Shown in pieces: positions 17,898 to 26,700 of a stretch of DNA of 64,000 nucleotides. Numbering within the stretch: position 1 is the stretch's first letter; each line of letters starts with the position of its first letter. The position numbers and the translations under genes were made by a program. The notes under the pieces were generated by a model. It ran no database searches and was not told the DNA's origin. It saw only the letters and a list, made by a program, of their open reading frames with translations. Origin of the DNA: AP-15 sp963795485 (GTDB taxonomy: Bacteria; Pseudomonadota; Alphaproteobacteria; ATCC43930; CGMCC-115725); contig CAWCIL010000006.1 of assembly GCA_963795485.1 (NCBI GenBank), positions 434,001 to 498,000 of the forward strand, written 5' to 3'.

Positions 17898-18529
17898 GGC
17901 CGCCCTCGCAGACCCGGGCGCGGCGGCGCACGGTTGAAGACCGGCGGCAGCCCCGGCCGCACCCCCGGCCCCGCCGATCCGGGGAAGGACGGGAATGGGG
18001 CGCCGCCCGGCCCGACGGCCGGTCGGTTGACGACGGAGGGCGGTCCGGCGGCCGGCGCCAGGTTCGGATCGAACTTCGGCTGCAAGGTCTTGATCCCGCC
18101 CGGGCCGCTCAATGAGACCTCGACGGGGGTGATGCTGTCGACCCGCCACCCGCCGACGGTTTCGCCCTCGGTCACCGTCATCGGCTTGGCGCCGGACGGA
18201 GCAAAGATCGCGATCCGATGCCCGGGCTCGGTGACGATCCCTGCGAGCCGGGTATCGGCAAGACCCGAATCGGCGTCACCGTCCGCGCCGCCGCGCGGTG
18301 GCGGGCGCCGCGTGCTGCTGAACAACGGGCGCGCGAGCGCGGTTGCCGAGAGCGCGTCATACCGGCTGCCGGGCCCGCGGCGCTGAGGAGTTGGAGCAAC
18401 GCTCGGCATCGGGGGCGCCGCGGTTGCGAGCTTCCAGGGAGCCGGAGAGGGCTCGAGCTCGATGACGAGGATCGCCCCTAACAGCAGGCAGCCGGCGAGC
18501 AGCAACGGCAATGTCAGACGTTCGATCAT
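17894..18529 (-). CDS. Type II secretion GspC/GspN-like bitopic inner-membrane protein
   Basis: A 211-residue protein with one N-terminal membrane helix (LTLPLLLAGCLLLGAILVI), a linker with ALARPLFSSTRRPPP, and a compact domain (LAGIVTEPGHRIAIFAPSG..VTEGETVGGWRVDSI) resembling the HR domain of GspC, which contacts the secretin. A Pro/Gly-rich tail follows, with no PDZ or coiled-coil domain. Alphaproteobacterial loci often carry such a protein under the name GspN. It is the only GspC candidate in the locus. It overlaps gspM upstream and gspD downstream by four bases each. Confidence 0.7.
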   Translation of the reverse strand: MIERLTLPLLLAGCLLLGAILVIELEPSPAPWKLATAAPPMPSVAPTPQRRGPGSRYDALSATALARPLFSSTRRPPPRGGADGDADSGLADTRLAGIVTEPGHRIAIFAPSGAKPMTVTEGETVGGWRVDSITPVEVSLSGPGGIKTLQPKFDPNLAPAAGPPSVVNRPAVGPGGAPFPSFPGSAGPGVRPGLPPVFNRAPPRPGLRGRP

Positions 18530-19116
18530 GGCTCGTTCGCTGCCGATTTGTCGGCGCTGCGGAACCCATAGACATCGAGCCCGGCATCGAGACCGGGATC
18601 AGATTCGGCGTCCTGCGGCAACCCCGGCCGGCGCAGCACGCCGTGGATTTGCAGATTGTCGACGATCAGCGGCGGCGTCGCCTCCGCCAGCTTGGCCAGC
18701 AGCTTCACCACGGTTTCGTATGGACCGTTCAACGCAAACCGCAGCCCGATGCGGCGGTAGCCGTCGCGGGTCTCCGGCGGCAGGCTCTCGGTGCTGCCGA
18801 TCGTGGCACCAACCGCGGCGGCGAAGCCTTCGATACGGCTCTGCAGATTGGCCGAGGCAATGGCGTCGCTGGCGCCGTCCAGCGTGACCTTGCGCGTGCG
18901 TGCCGCGGCGCGCAGTTCCGCGACCCGCGCCCGCAATTCCGGCAGCGCGGCGTCGGCGGCCTGCAGCCGAGGCAGCAGCATGCGGCCGTTCTCCAACTGC
19001 TCCTGTCGGTCCGCGTAAAGGCCGAGCAACGGAGCGACGGCGAGAAAATAGAGGCCCCCCAGGGTGACGAAAGCCAGACCCAAAGCCAAGAGTCGACCCC
19101 GCCGGCCAGTCGGCAT
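18526..19116 (-). CDS. gspM: Type II secretion assembly-platform protein GspM (short type)
   Basis: A 196-residue inner-membrane platform protein. One N-terminal membrane helix (LLALGLAFVTLGGLYFLAVAPLL) is followed by a coiled coil (ARVAELRAAARTRKVTL) and a ferredoxin-like domain (GFAAAVGATIGSTESLPPE, RIGLRFALNGPYETVVKLLAKL). This matches the GspM subtype common in alphaproteobacteria. The ATG at 19116 lies 14 bases after the gspL stop. GspM pairs with GspL in the platform that couples the ATPase to the pseudopilus. Confidence 0.9.
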   Translation of the reverse strand: MPTGRRGRLLALGLAFVTLGGLYFLAVAPLLGLYADRQEQLENGRMLLPRLQAADAALPELRARVAELRAAARTRKVTLDGASDAIASANLQSRIEGFAAAVGATIGSTESLPPETRDGYRRIGLRFALNGPYETVVKLLAKLAEATPPLIVDNLQIHGVLRRPGLPQDAESDPGLDAGLDVYGFRSADKSAANEP

Positions 19117-19130
19117 GGCTGTGAGCGAGA

Positions 19131-20168
19131 TTACGGCGCGACCTCCGCAATGATCGTGAAGATTTCCTGATGCAGTGCCTCGATCCGTGTGACCGGCGCG
19201 GCAAAGGCCGGATTGCGGAACTCGCCGCTGGCGGCAAAAGCCCCGATCAGGCGGGCGGCGGCGGCCGACCGGCCGCTCAGCGTCAGCTTGCGCTGACGCA
19301 GCTCCATCTCGGTCAGATAGCTGTCGTCGGGCATGACGTCGGTCGCCGCAGCCAGCACCGCGAGCGGCTGTCCAACCGTATTGCGCTCCTTCTCGACCAA
19401 ATCGGCGCTGCCCGACAATTGCCGGATTTCCCGGCGCAGGCTTTCGGCTTCGGCGGCGGCGGCGCGTCCCGACGCCAGCTCCCGATCGAGCCCGGCCATG
19501 GTCGTCGTCTGCCGCATGAAAGGGATGACGATCGCGGCCAGCGCCAGGGCCGCGCAGCAAGCCGCCGCGGGCCGGATCAGGCGGCTGGCGCCGGGATGGA
19601 CCGGCCGGCCGTCGCCGTCGAGCGGCAGCCAGGAGCCGGCGTCGGGCCCATCGGCGATCTCCGCCCGCACCGGCGGCAGACCGGTCTGAGCGAGAAACGC
19701 AATCAGCGGGTCGAGCTTCGTCTTTGGGATCACCAGCAGGCGCACCGAAATGCGCCCGGTTTGCCGGTCTGCCGCCAGGATGCGGTGGTTCCAATAGAGC
19801 TCCTCGGCCTTGAACGGGGTTTCCCGGTCCATTTCGAAGGCCAAGGCCTGGTCGATCTCTCGTTCCGCGGCGAGCGGCAGGATCAGCGTCTTGCCCAGCA
19901 CCTCCGCCTCGCCCAGGCGCAGCACCGCCGGCGTAGCCGACGAGCGCGGCAATTCGGCGAGCCCGGCGGCGCCGATGGCGAAATGGCCGAGCGGCGTCTC
20001 CCTGCCGTTTCGGCGCAGGCCGACCGCGACCTCCGCAAAACTCCCATCCTCCGCGGCAGCCGGTGTGATGACCGTGGCATCGGCGACCGTCGGATCGGAA
20101 CGGCGCAAGCGCTGGGGCAAGAGGTCCGCCAGCTGTCCGAACCACCAGCGAAAGAAATCGCGCACCAT
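19131..20168 (-). CDS. gspL: Type II secretion assembly-platform protein GspL
   Basis: Links the GspE ATPase in the cytoplasm to the platform. The 345-residue protein has a cytoplasmic actin-like N-terminal half (LPLAAEREIDQALAFEMDRETPFKAEELYW is the conserved block, seen around residues 95-125), a single membrane helix (CCAALALAAIVIPFM) and a periplasmic coiled coil plus PilN-like domain (DDSYLTEMELRQRKLTLSGR). I chose the ATG at 20168. A longer frame to 20390 has no family character. It heads the gspL-M-(C/N)-D-K unit. The 289 bases before it, up to gspJ, hold no gene and may carry its promoter. Confidence 0.9.
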   Translation of the reverse strand: MVRDFFRWWFGQLADLLPQRLRRSDPTVADATVITPAAAEDGSFAEVAVGLRRNGRETPLGHFAIGAAGLAELPRSSATPAVLRLGEAEVLGKTLILPLAAEREIDQALAFEMDRETPFKAEELYWNHRILAADRQTGRISVRLLVIPKTKLDPLIAFLAQTGLPPVRAEIADGPDAGSWLPLDGDGRPVHPGASRLIRPAAACCAALALAAIVIPFMRQTTTMAGLDRELASGRAAAAEAESLRREIRQLSGSADLVEKERNTVGQPLAVLAAATDVMPDDSYLTEMELRQRKLTLSGRSAAAARLIGAFAASGEFRNPAFAAPVTRIEALHQEIFTIIAEVAP

Positions 20169-20457
20169 GACCTGGAACCGAACCGATCCAAATCCGCCAG
20201 AAAGCTGTGCCGCCATGCTACAGAGCGCCGGGCGCGCGGCAAGGGCCGACAGGACGCCAATCGTGGCCTGGCCAACAAAGTGCCCGAATGTGGCCCGATC
20301 AAGGCGTTTGCAACAAGAGAGCCGGTCAACCGTTTGTCGGACAGCCCGAAATTCTCGCATGCCGGGTCTTACGATCCGATTGACCGCCAAACGAGAGAAC
20401 TCCCTCGCGGTCCTCGATCGCGACGAATTTCGCTGCGCCGCGAATCGCCGGCCCTGC

Positions 20458-21108
20458 TCAGAGCACGGGAGCGACGATCAGATCGGGCCAGCGGCGCCGG
20501 TCGCCCTTGGCGAAGACGAGCCGAATGCGAATCAGTTCGGGAGCCGCGGGGCCGTCCCACCGGGTCTGCCATGCCGCCGGCTGGTCCGGCGACGCGGAGC
20601 CCCAATAAGAGAACTCGATCCGGGTGACGCCGGCGATCAGCTCGGTCTCGGTCGGCCGGGGCGCCGGACCCGTCGAGATTTCGTGCAGATGCGGGGTCCA
20701 GCTCAGCACCAGGTTGCGCCCACGAAGCACAATCGTGATATCCGCGCGCCGCGTGGTGCCGAGCCCGGTTGGCAGGTCGCCGACAAAGCTCAGATGATCG
20801 CGCTCGCCGGTTATCGCCTCGACGCTGCCGCCTGCGCCCGACCCGTCCGCCGGGGCCGCCGCGATACCGGTCAGCAAGCTGCGCAACAGGCGCGCCGAAT
20901 CGTCCAAATCTGCGGTTTCGCCGAGGCGGCGCTGCTGCGCATTCCACAACGCCAGCCCGCCGCGCACGCCCTGGGTCAGCCCGACCACGAGCAGGCCGAG
21001 CACGACCACGACGACGAGCATTTCGAGCAGGGTGAACCCGCTCTGTCCGCCGACCGGGTGTTTTCCCCCGATGCCCGGCTCGGCCGCCATGATCTCAGCC
21101 GCTGCCAT
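20458..21108 (-). CDS. gspJ: Type II secretion minor pseudopilin GspJ
   Basis: A tip-complex pseudopilin of 216 residues. The leader ends at GQSG, followed by FTLLEMLVVVVVLGLLVVGL (Phe+1, Glu+5). The C-terminal part has the GspJ-type beta sheet with GVTRIEFSYWGS and a terminal arginine-rich strand. The start is one base after the gspI stop, so translation is coupled. It is the last gene of the gspE-F-H-I-J group. Confidence 0.88.
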   Translation of the reverse strand: MAAAEIMAAEPGIGGKHPVGGQSGFTLLEMLVVVVVLGLLVVGLTQGVRGGLALWNAQQRRLGETADLDDSARLLRSLLTGIAAAPADGSGAGGSVEAITGERDHLSFVGDLPTGLGTTRRADITIVLRGRNLVLSWTPHLHEISTGPAPRPTETELIAGVTRIEFSYWGSASPDQPAAWQTRWDGPAAPELIRIRLVFAKGDRRRWPDLIVAPVL

Positions 21109-21109
21109 G

Positions 21110-21532
21110 TCAGCCGCTGGCGCCGCCGCCGCCGAGCCGCAGGGTGCGCAGCACGACCGCGCGCTGGTGCCCCCGGTCCTGCCAGGAAATCGCGACCTCG
21201 ACGTCGAACAGCGCCGTCGTCTGCGGCGTGACCCCGTCCGCCGCCACGCCCTGCCGCTGCGCCACCGGCTGCACCCGCAGCCGCCAGCGGTAGCCGCCGC
21301 CGTCGTCGCCGCTCGAATCGCCCTCGATCAGAGCGGCGTCGCGACCGAGTGCGGCCAGGTGGGACTGGGCGCGCTGCAACGCCTCCTCCGACCGCGCCGC
21401 GGTGTCGACCGCAAACAGCCCGCCGCTGCCGGCCTGAAACAGCGCAACCAGCGCCAATGCGGCGATGGCCAGCGCCACCACGACCTCGAGCAGAGTAAAG
21501 CCGGCGTCGTCCGGCGCGCGCTCAGCGCGCAT
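21110..21532 (-). CDS. gspI: Type II secretion minor pseudopilin GspI
   Basis: A 140-residue minor pseudopilin. The leader ends in DDAG before FTLLEVVVALAIAALALVAL (Phe+1, Glu+5). The rest is a short alpha-beta domain with YRWRLRVQP and DVEVAISWQDRG, as in GspI. It starts inside the end of gspH (11-base overlap). GspI nucleates the tip complex with GspJ and GspK. Confidence 0.9.
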   Translation of the reverse strand: MRAERAPDDAGFTLLEVVVALAIAALALVALFQAGSGGLFAVDTAARSEEALQRAQSHLAALGRDAALIEGDSSGDDGGGYRWRLRVQPVAQRQGVAADGVTPQTTALFDVEVAISWQDRGHQRAVVLRTLRLGGGGASG

Positions 21533-22022
21533 CGGCGACCGTGACCCGTCCGGTCAGCCAGTCGACCCCGACGGCCATCCGCTGGCTCCCGTCGGCGAGC
21601 GTGATCCGGCCGCCGGTCGAGCTGCCGTCCGGGTTGAAGCGGATGTCGCCGGCGGTGGCGTTGAGCTTTTCGCCGTTGACCGTCAATAGCCCGAGCGCCA
21701 GCCGGACGGGCAGCGGGTGCGGCGGGGTATCGCCGACCCGGTAGCGATGGGCCGCCAGATCCAGCGCAAAATCGACCGGGCGGTTGTCGGCGATCGCCTG
21801 CGAGCGCGCCAGCCGCAGGCCCGAGGCCAGTTCGGCGGCGGTGCCCTCGAGCCCGAGGGTGCGGCTCCACGGCGCCTTGTAGCCGGCGATCAGCATCAGC
21901 GCGAGACCCATGACGGCCAGCGTCACCAACAGCTCGATCAAGGTGAAGCCGCGGCCCCGCCCGATGCCGGGCGCATGGCGGCGCAGGCACGGCGGCGGGC
22001 CGGCTTCAGTGGGCAAGGTCAT
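21522..22022 (-). CDS. gspH: Type II secretion minor pseudopilin GspH
   Basis: A 166-residue minor pseudopilin joining the tip to the GspG shaft. The leader ends in GRGRG before FTLIELLVTLAVMGLALMLI. GspH-type segments follow: ELASGLRLARSQAIADNRPV and IRFNPDGSSTGGRITL. It overlaps gspF by 17 bases and gspI by 11. Confidence 0.92.
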   Translation of the reverse strand: MTLPTEAGPPPCLRRHAPGIGRGRGFTLIELLVTLAVMGLALMLIAGYKAPWSRTLGLEGTAAELASGLRLARSQAIADNRPVDFALDLAAHRYRVGDTPPHPLPVRLALGLLTVNGEKLNATAGDIRFNPDGSSTGGRITLADGSQRMAVGVDWLTGRVTVADAR

Positions 22023-23229
22023 TGAGGCTCAGCATCGCCGTCAGCAGCGCGCTGATAATGCCGGCCACCGCGAGGCCCATCGTGATCGTGATCAGCGGCA
22101 CCGCCAGCGCCACCAATCGCTGCATCTTCAGCCGCGCCTCCTCGTCATGGATGTCGGCCGCCTTCAGCGACATCTGGGCGAGCTGCGCCGCTTCCTCGCC
22201 GAGCTGCAACAGGTGGATCGTGCGCGCCGGAAACACCCGCGCGGCGGCGAGCGGGCGGGCGAGGCCGGCGCCGCCCTTGGCCTGGAGCGCCGCCGCGTCG
22301 ACCGCGTCCGCCGCGGCGAGGTTGCCGAGCGCGTCCTTGGCGATGCCGAGGGCGGCGATCAGCGGCACGCCGTTTTCCAAGAGGCTGCCGAGCGTGCGCG
22401 TCAGCCGTGCCGCGATGGTCTCGCGGATCAGGCCGCCGGCGACCGGCAGGCGCAGCAGCAGCCGATCGAAGGGCAGCCGGTAGGCGGGCTGGGCCAGCAG
22501 CTGGCGCACCACCACACCGCCGACCAGCGCCGCCGCCAACAGCCAGGGGGTCGCGGCGCCGACCACGCTGCCCAGGGCCATCAGCACGCGGGTTGCGGTT
22601 GGCAGCTGGGCACCTGACTGCTCGAAGATCGGGACGAACTGCGGCAATACGTAATCGAGCAACAGCACAATCGAGCCAATCGCCGCCACCACCAGCAGCG
22701 CCGGATAGATCAGCGCCGCGCGCAGGCTGGCGCTGAGGCTGCGCTCGCGCTCGAGGAGTGCTGCCAGGCGCTCGAGGGTGGCAGGCAGAGTGCCGCCCGC
22801 TTCGCCGGCGCGGACGAGACCGACATAGAGCTTGGAAAAGCTGCGCGGCTCGCCAGCGAGTGCCGCCGCCAGCGAGCTGCCCGAGCGCACTTTGTCGCGG
22901 ACCCGGCCGAGGACGGTGCGGGCGCGGGTGCTGCGGGTATTGTCGACGACGAAGCGCAGCGCGCGGTCGAGGTCCTGCCCGGCGGCCAGCATGATCGCCA
23001 GCTCGCGGGTGGTCTCGCTCAGCGCATTCTTGTCGAGGCCGCGCGCACCGCCGATTTCGAGCTGCAACAGCTCGCCCAGCCCGCGTCGCCCGGTCGCCGG
23101 GTCGGCGCGCAGCACCGTCTGCCCCTGTCGCTGCAGCCGGTCGACCACGGCGCCGCGGTCGGGTGCCTCCATGACCCCGCGCACCACTTCGCCGCCGCCA
23201 TTGATCGCCGACCAGCGGAACGACGGCAT
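22006..23229 (-). CDS. gspF: Type II secretion inner-membrane platform protein GspF
   Basis: A 407-residue polytopic platform protein. Two GspF domains are present: FVDNTRSTRARTVLGRVRDK with LYVGLVRAGEAGGTLPATLERLA, and the second with GNLAAADAVDAAALQAKG and LLQLGEEAAQLAQMSLKAADIHDEEA. Three membrane helices are visible, the last being LITITMGLAVAGIISALLTAML. It follows gspE after a 198-base gap that holds a palindromic repeat element. Confidence 0.95.
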   Translation of the reverse strand: MPSFRWSAINGGGEVVRGVMEAPDRGAVVDRLQRQGQTVLRADPATGRRGLGELLQLEIGGARGLDKNALSETTRELAIMLAAGQDLDRALRFVVDNTRSTRARTVLGRVRDKVRSGSSLAAALAGEPRSFSKLYVGLVRAGEAGGTLPATLERLAALLERERSLSASLRAALIYPALLVVAAIGSIVLLLDYVLPQFVPIFEQSGAQLPTATRVLMALGSVVGAATPWLLAAALVGGVVVRQLLAQPAYRLPFDRLLLRLPVAGGLIRETIAARLTRTLGSLLENGVPLIAALGIAKDALGNLAAADAVDAAALQAKGGAGLARPLAAARVFPARTIHLLQLGEEAAQLAQMSLKAADIHDEEARLKMQRLVALAVPLITITMGLAVAGIISALLTAMLSLNDLAH

Positions 23230-23325
23230 CTCAATTCTCCGGCTGCGGGCTCATCCGAGGCCCCGTAATGATCGGCTGCAGTTGTCCGCCGACTAGCGGC
23301 GCGCGTCAATCCACGCCCGGCAATC

Positions 23326-23423
23326 GTAGGATGGGCAGAGCGGAGCGACGCCCATCATGGTCCGCTGAGGCGGCGGGTTTCGGCGAATTTCCCCCGACTG
23401 TCGCCCGGCTCGACCCACCCTAC
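23326..23423. repeat. Dispersed palindromic repeat with inverted ends, inside the gsp operon
   Basis: GTAGGATGGG (23326-23335) and CCCACCCTAC (23414-23423) are near-perfect inverted ends around about 100 bases, in the gap between gspE and gspF. Elements with GTAGG(A/G)TGGGC ends occur widely between genes in Proteobacteria. It could form a hairpin in the gsp mRNA. Confidence 0.55.
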
Positions 23424-23427
23424 GCCG

Positions 23428-25170
23428 TCACGCCTCGCTCCTGATGCAGCGCACCACCTCCTCGATCGTGGTGTCGCCGTCGAGCACCGCCAAGAGGCCG
23501 CTGTCGAAGATCGGCCGCATGCCGCTCTCGACCGCGGCGCGCTCGATCGCGCTGTCGTCCGCACCCTCGAAGATCAGCCGGTCGATCGCCCGGCTGGGCA
23601 CCAAGAGCTCGGCGATCGCGCGTCGTCCGCGAAACCCGGTGCCGCGGCATTCGGGGCACCCCTTCGGGTGGTAGAGCGTGATCGGGCCGTCTCCGGCGAG
23701 CCGGTCGAGGCCAAAGCGCTCGCGCAGCGCCGCCGGCGCCGCCTCCGGCGTCTTGCATTTGGGACAGAGCCGCCGCACCAGCCGCTGCGCCAGCACCGCT
23801 TTCAAGGTCGCGGTCAACAGATAATCTTCGAGCCCCATGTCGCGCAGCCGGGTCATCGTCGCCGCGGCCGAATTGGTGTGCAGCGTCGACAGCACCAGAT
23901 GCCCGGTCAGCGCCGCCTGGACCGCGATCTGCACGGTTTCGAGGTCGCGGATCTCGCCGATCATGATCACGTCCGGGTCCTGGCGCAGGATCGAGCGCAA
24001 CAGGCTGGCGAAATTGAGCCCGATCTGCGGCCTGACCTGGATCTGGTTGATGCCGGTCAGCTGGTATTCGATCGGGTCCTCGACGGTGACGACATTGCGT
24101 ACCACCGTGTTGAGCTTGAGCAGACCGGTATAGAGCGTCGTCGTCTTGCCACTGCCGGTCGGCCCGGTGACCAGCACCATGCCGTTCGGCAGGTCGAGCG
24201 AGCGCTCCAGCCCGGCACGGATGTCCTCCGGCAGGCCGAGCTTGTGGTAGTCGAACTCGACCGCGGTCCGGTCGAGCACGCGCAGCACGACCTTCTCGCC
24301 GTAGAGTGCGGGGATCGTCGACACCCGGAAATCGATCTCGTGGCCGCGCACGGTCAGCTTGATGCGGCCATCCTGCGGCAGCCGGCGTTCGGCGATGTCG
24401 AGCCGCGCCATGATCTTGATCCGCGAGATGACCGCGGCTTGCAATCGGGCCGGCGGCGCTTCGATCTCATGCAAGACGCCGTCATAGCGGTAGCGCACCC
24501 GTAGCCGGTCGGGAAACGGTTCGAGATGGACGTCGGAGGCATGGGTCTCGACCGCGCGAGCGATCAGCTGGTTGACCAGCCGAATGACCGGCGCCTCGCT
24601 GGCGAGGTCCTTGAGCCGCTCGGCGTCTTCCTCGGCCGGCTCGGCGTCGGTGACGACCTCGTCCAGCATCGCCTCGCCGTCGCCGCCTTCGCCCTGCTCC
24701 GAATAGAGCCGGTCGAACGCCGCCTCGAGCTCGATCGGCACGGCAATCGCGACCGCCACCGGCCGCCCGAGCGCGGCCGCCACCGCGTTCCGGGTAAAAA
24801 CGTCGAGCGGGTCGGCCATCGCCAGCACCGCGCCGTCTTCGTTGTCGGCGATCGGCATCGCATGCGCCCGGCGCAAAAACTTGGCCTTCAGCCGGTCGAC
24901 GAAGAGGGCGGCGTCGGGATAGTCTGCCGGGGTGACGATCGGGGCCGCGACCAGCTGCGCCAACGCCTCGGCGAGCGCGCGCTCGCTCACGAGGCCGAGC
25001 TGGGTCAGCACCCGGTCGAGCCGGCCGCCGGTCTCCGATGCGACGCGACGCGCCCGCTCCAGGGTGCGCTGGTCAACGGCACCGCTGCCGATCAGCGCCG
25101 GGCCGAGGCGGGCGAGCGCGTCGTCGGCGTCGCGCGCGGTGGGTAGAGCAGTGGCGGCGTCGAACGTCAT
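23428..25170 (-). CDS. gspE: Type II secretion ATPase GspE
   Basis: A hexameric cytoplasmic ATPase that powers pseudopilus assembly, 580 residues. In order: an N-terminal GspE-N domain contacting GspL, then LASEAPVIRLVNQLIARAVE and ASDVHLEPF, Walker A GPTGSGKTTTLY, Asp box DPIEYQLTGINQIQV, Walker B DPDVIMIGEIRD, and the His box GHLVLSTLHTN. A zinc-binding four-cysteine module (CPKC...CPEC) follows near residue 480. All catalytic features are intact. It is divergent from gspO with 105 bases between the starts. Confidence 0.97.
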   Translation of the reverse strand: MTFDAATALPTARDADDALARLGPALIGSGAVDQRTLERARRVASETGGRLDRVLTQLGLVSERALAEALAQLVAAPIVTPADYPDAALFVDRLKAKFLRRAHAMPIADNEDGAVLAMADPLDVFTRNAVAAALGRPVAVAIAVPIELEAAFDRLYSEQGEGGDGEAMLDEVVTDAEPAEEDAERLKDLASEAPVIRLVNQLIARAVETHASDVHLEPFPDRLRVRYRYDGVLHEIEAPPARLQAAVISRIKIMARLDIAERRLPQDGRIKLTVRGHEIDFRVSTIPALYGEKVVLRVLDRTAVEFDYHKLGLPEDIRAGLERSLDLPNGMVLVTGPTGSGKTTTLYTGLLKLNTVVRNVVTVEDPIEYQLTGINQIQVRPQIGLNFASLLRSILRQDPDVIMIGEIRDLETVQIAVQAALTGHLVLSTLHTNSAAATMTRLRDMGLEDYLLTATLKAVLAQRLVRRLCPKCKTPEAAPAALRERFGLDRLAGDGPITLYHPKGCPECRGTGFRGRRAIAELLVPSRAIDRLIFEGADDSAIERAAVESGMRPIFDSGLLAVLDGDTTIEEVVRCIRSEA

Positions 25171-25275
25171 GAAGGTATCTGGTCCTTATCGGCGGCATCG
25201 TTTCGAGGGTCGCCGAATCACCACGATGATCGCCGAACCGCTACAATAAACGATTGATGCGGGGAGCGGGAGGGC

Positions 25276-26055
25276 ATGTTCGGGGCGGAACTGGTCGACC
25301 GGATGGCCGCTCCCGCCGCCGCGGGATGGGGTGCCGTGCTGGCCGCCCCGTTTGTCGGGAGCTTTCTCGGCGTCGTGGTCCGCCGCCTGCCGGAAGGCCG
25401 GTCGGTCGCGTGGGCGCGCTCGCAATGCGAGGGGTGCGGTGCGGTCCTGAAGCCGCGCGACCTGGTGCCGCTCGCGAGCTGGCTCGCGACCCGTGGCCGC
25501 TGCCGCTTCTGCGGCTATCCGCTCGGCCGCTTCTACCCGGCGATCGAGCTCGCCGCCGTGGCGGTTGCCATCATCGCCGCGACTTTCGACAGCGGCGGCG
25601 CGGCCTGGCTCGACTGCCTCTTCGGCTGGTGGCTCCTGGTTCTCGGCTGGATCGATGTCCGCCACTGGCTGCTGCCCGACGCGCTGACCCTGCCGCTGAT
25701 CCTCGTCGGGCTCGCCGCCGCCGCAGCCTTCGATCCCGACGGGCTGATCGACCGTGCATTCGGCGCCGCCGCGGGTTACCTGGCGCTGTGGGCGATCGCC
25801 AGCCTCTATCGCGCATTGCGCGGCCGCGAGGGCCTGGGCCACGGCGACGCCAAGCTGCTGGCGGCCTCGGGGGCCTGGGTCGGGGCGAGCGGCTTGCCGC
25901 AGGTGATCCTGATCGCCGCCCTCGCCGGGCTCCTCGCCGCCGCCGGCCTGCGCCTCGCCGGGTTCCGGCTCGGACTCCGGTCGGCGCTGCCGTTCGGCCC
26001 GTTTCTGGCCCTCGCCACCTGGCTCGTCTGGATGCTGCCGGCGGTGCTCGGCTAA
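25276..26055 (+). CDS. gspO: Prepilin peptidase GspO (PilD family)
   Basis: The inner-membrane aspartic protease that cuts the pseudopilin leaders after Gly and may N-methylate the new N-terminus. The 259-residue protein has the cytoplasmic zinc-type loop with two CxxC pairs (CEGCG and CRFCG), the first catalytic Asp in LGWIDVRHWLLPD, the second in GLGHGDAKLLAA, and about eight membrane segments. It ends four bases inside the end of the convergent glutathione transferase gene. Placing it beside gspE makes the locus self-sufficient for pseudopilin maturation. Confidence 0.95.
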   Translation: MFGAELVDRMAAPAAAGWGAVLAAPFVGSFLGVVVRRLPEGRSVAWARSQCEGCGAVLKPRDLVPLASWLATRGRCRFCGYPLGRFYPAIELAAVAVAIIAATFDSGGAAWLDCLFGWWLLVLGWIDVRHWLLPDALTLPLILVGLAAAAAFDPDGLIDRAFGAAAGYLALWAIASLYRALRGREGLGHGDAKLLAASGAWVGASGLPQVILIAALAGLLAAAGLRLAGFRLGLRSALPFGPFLALATWLVWMLPAVLG

Positions 26056-26675
26056 AGCTGCGGCACCTGCATGCCGCGCTGCACGGCCGGGCGCGCGGCG
26101 ACCGCGGCGAACCAGCGCTGCAGATTGGGGTGATCGGCGAGCGAAACGCCTTGCCATTCATGCCGCCCGACCCACGGAAAACATGCGATGTCGGCGATCG
26201 AATAGCCGTCTCCGGCCAGAAACTCGCTGACCCCGAGGCGCTTGTCGAGCACCCGGTAGAGCCGCGCCGCCTCCTTCGAATAGCGCTCGATCGCATAGGG
26301 CAGGGGCTGCGGCGCAAACCGGCGAAAATGCTGCGCCTGGCCCAGCATCGGCCCGAGCCCGCCGACCTGGAACATCAGCCATTGGATCGTCTGCGAGCGC
26401 TCGCGCGGCGTCGCCGGCAGAAAGCGGCCGATCTTTTCCGCGAGATAAATCAGAATGGCGCCCGATTCGAACACCGTGAACGGGCCGCCGCCGGGCCCCT
26501 CCTGATCGACGATCGCCGGGATCTTGCCGTTGGGGTTGATCGCCTCGTACTCCGGGGCGAACTGCTCGTCATTGGCGATGTCGACCGGGTGGACGCGATA
26601 ATCGAGCCCGGTCTCCTCGAGCATGATCGCGGCCTTGTGCCCGTTGGGCGTCGCCCAGGTGTAGAGATCGATCAT
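26052..26675 (-). CDS. Nu-class glutathione transferase (YfcG-like disulfide-bond oxidoreductase)
   Basis: A 207-residue protein matching the YfcG/YghU group along its length: TPNGHKAAIMLEE at the active-site loop, INPNGKIPAIVD, FESGAILIYLAEKIGRFLP and QWLMFQVGGLGPMLGQAQHF, ending with YSIADIACFPWV. In that group a Thr-Asn pair replaces the usual Ser/Cys and the enzyme works as a glutathione-dependent disulfide reductase. The N-terminal domain is thioredoxin-like and the C-terminal domain helical. It lies downstream of the gamma-glutamyltransferase with 25 bases between, so both may serve glutathione metabolism. Confidence 0.93.
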   Translation of the reverse strand: MIDLYTWATPNGHKAAIMLEETGLDYRVHPVDIANDEQFAPEYEAINPNGKIPAIVDQEGPGGGPFTVFESGAILIYLAEKIGRFLPATPRERSQTIQWLMFQVGGLGPMLGQAQHFRRFAPQPLPYAIERYSKEAARLYRVLDKRLGVSEFLAGDGYSIADIACFPWVGRHEWQGVSLADHPNLQRWFAAVAARPAVQRGMQVPQL

Positions 26676-26700
26676 CGCCGCCCGCTATTGCCGGCCCGGC

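Noticed and set aside
16350..18386. Open frame of 678 codons on the plus strand over gspD
   Set aside because: It is the shadow of the secretin gene; it has no ribosome site and no domain.
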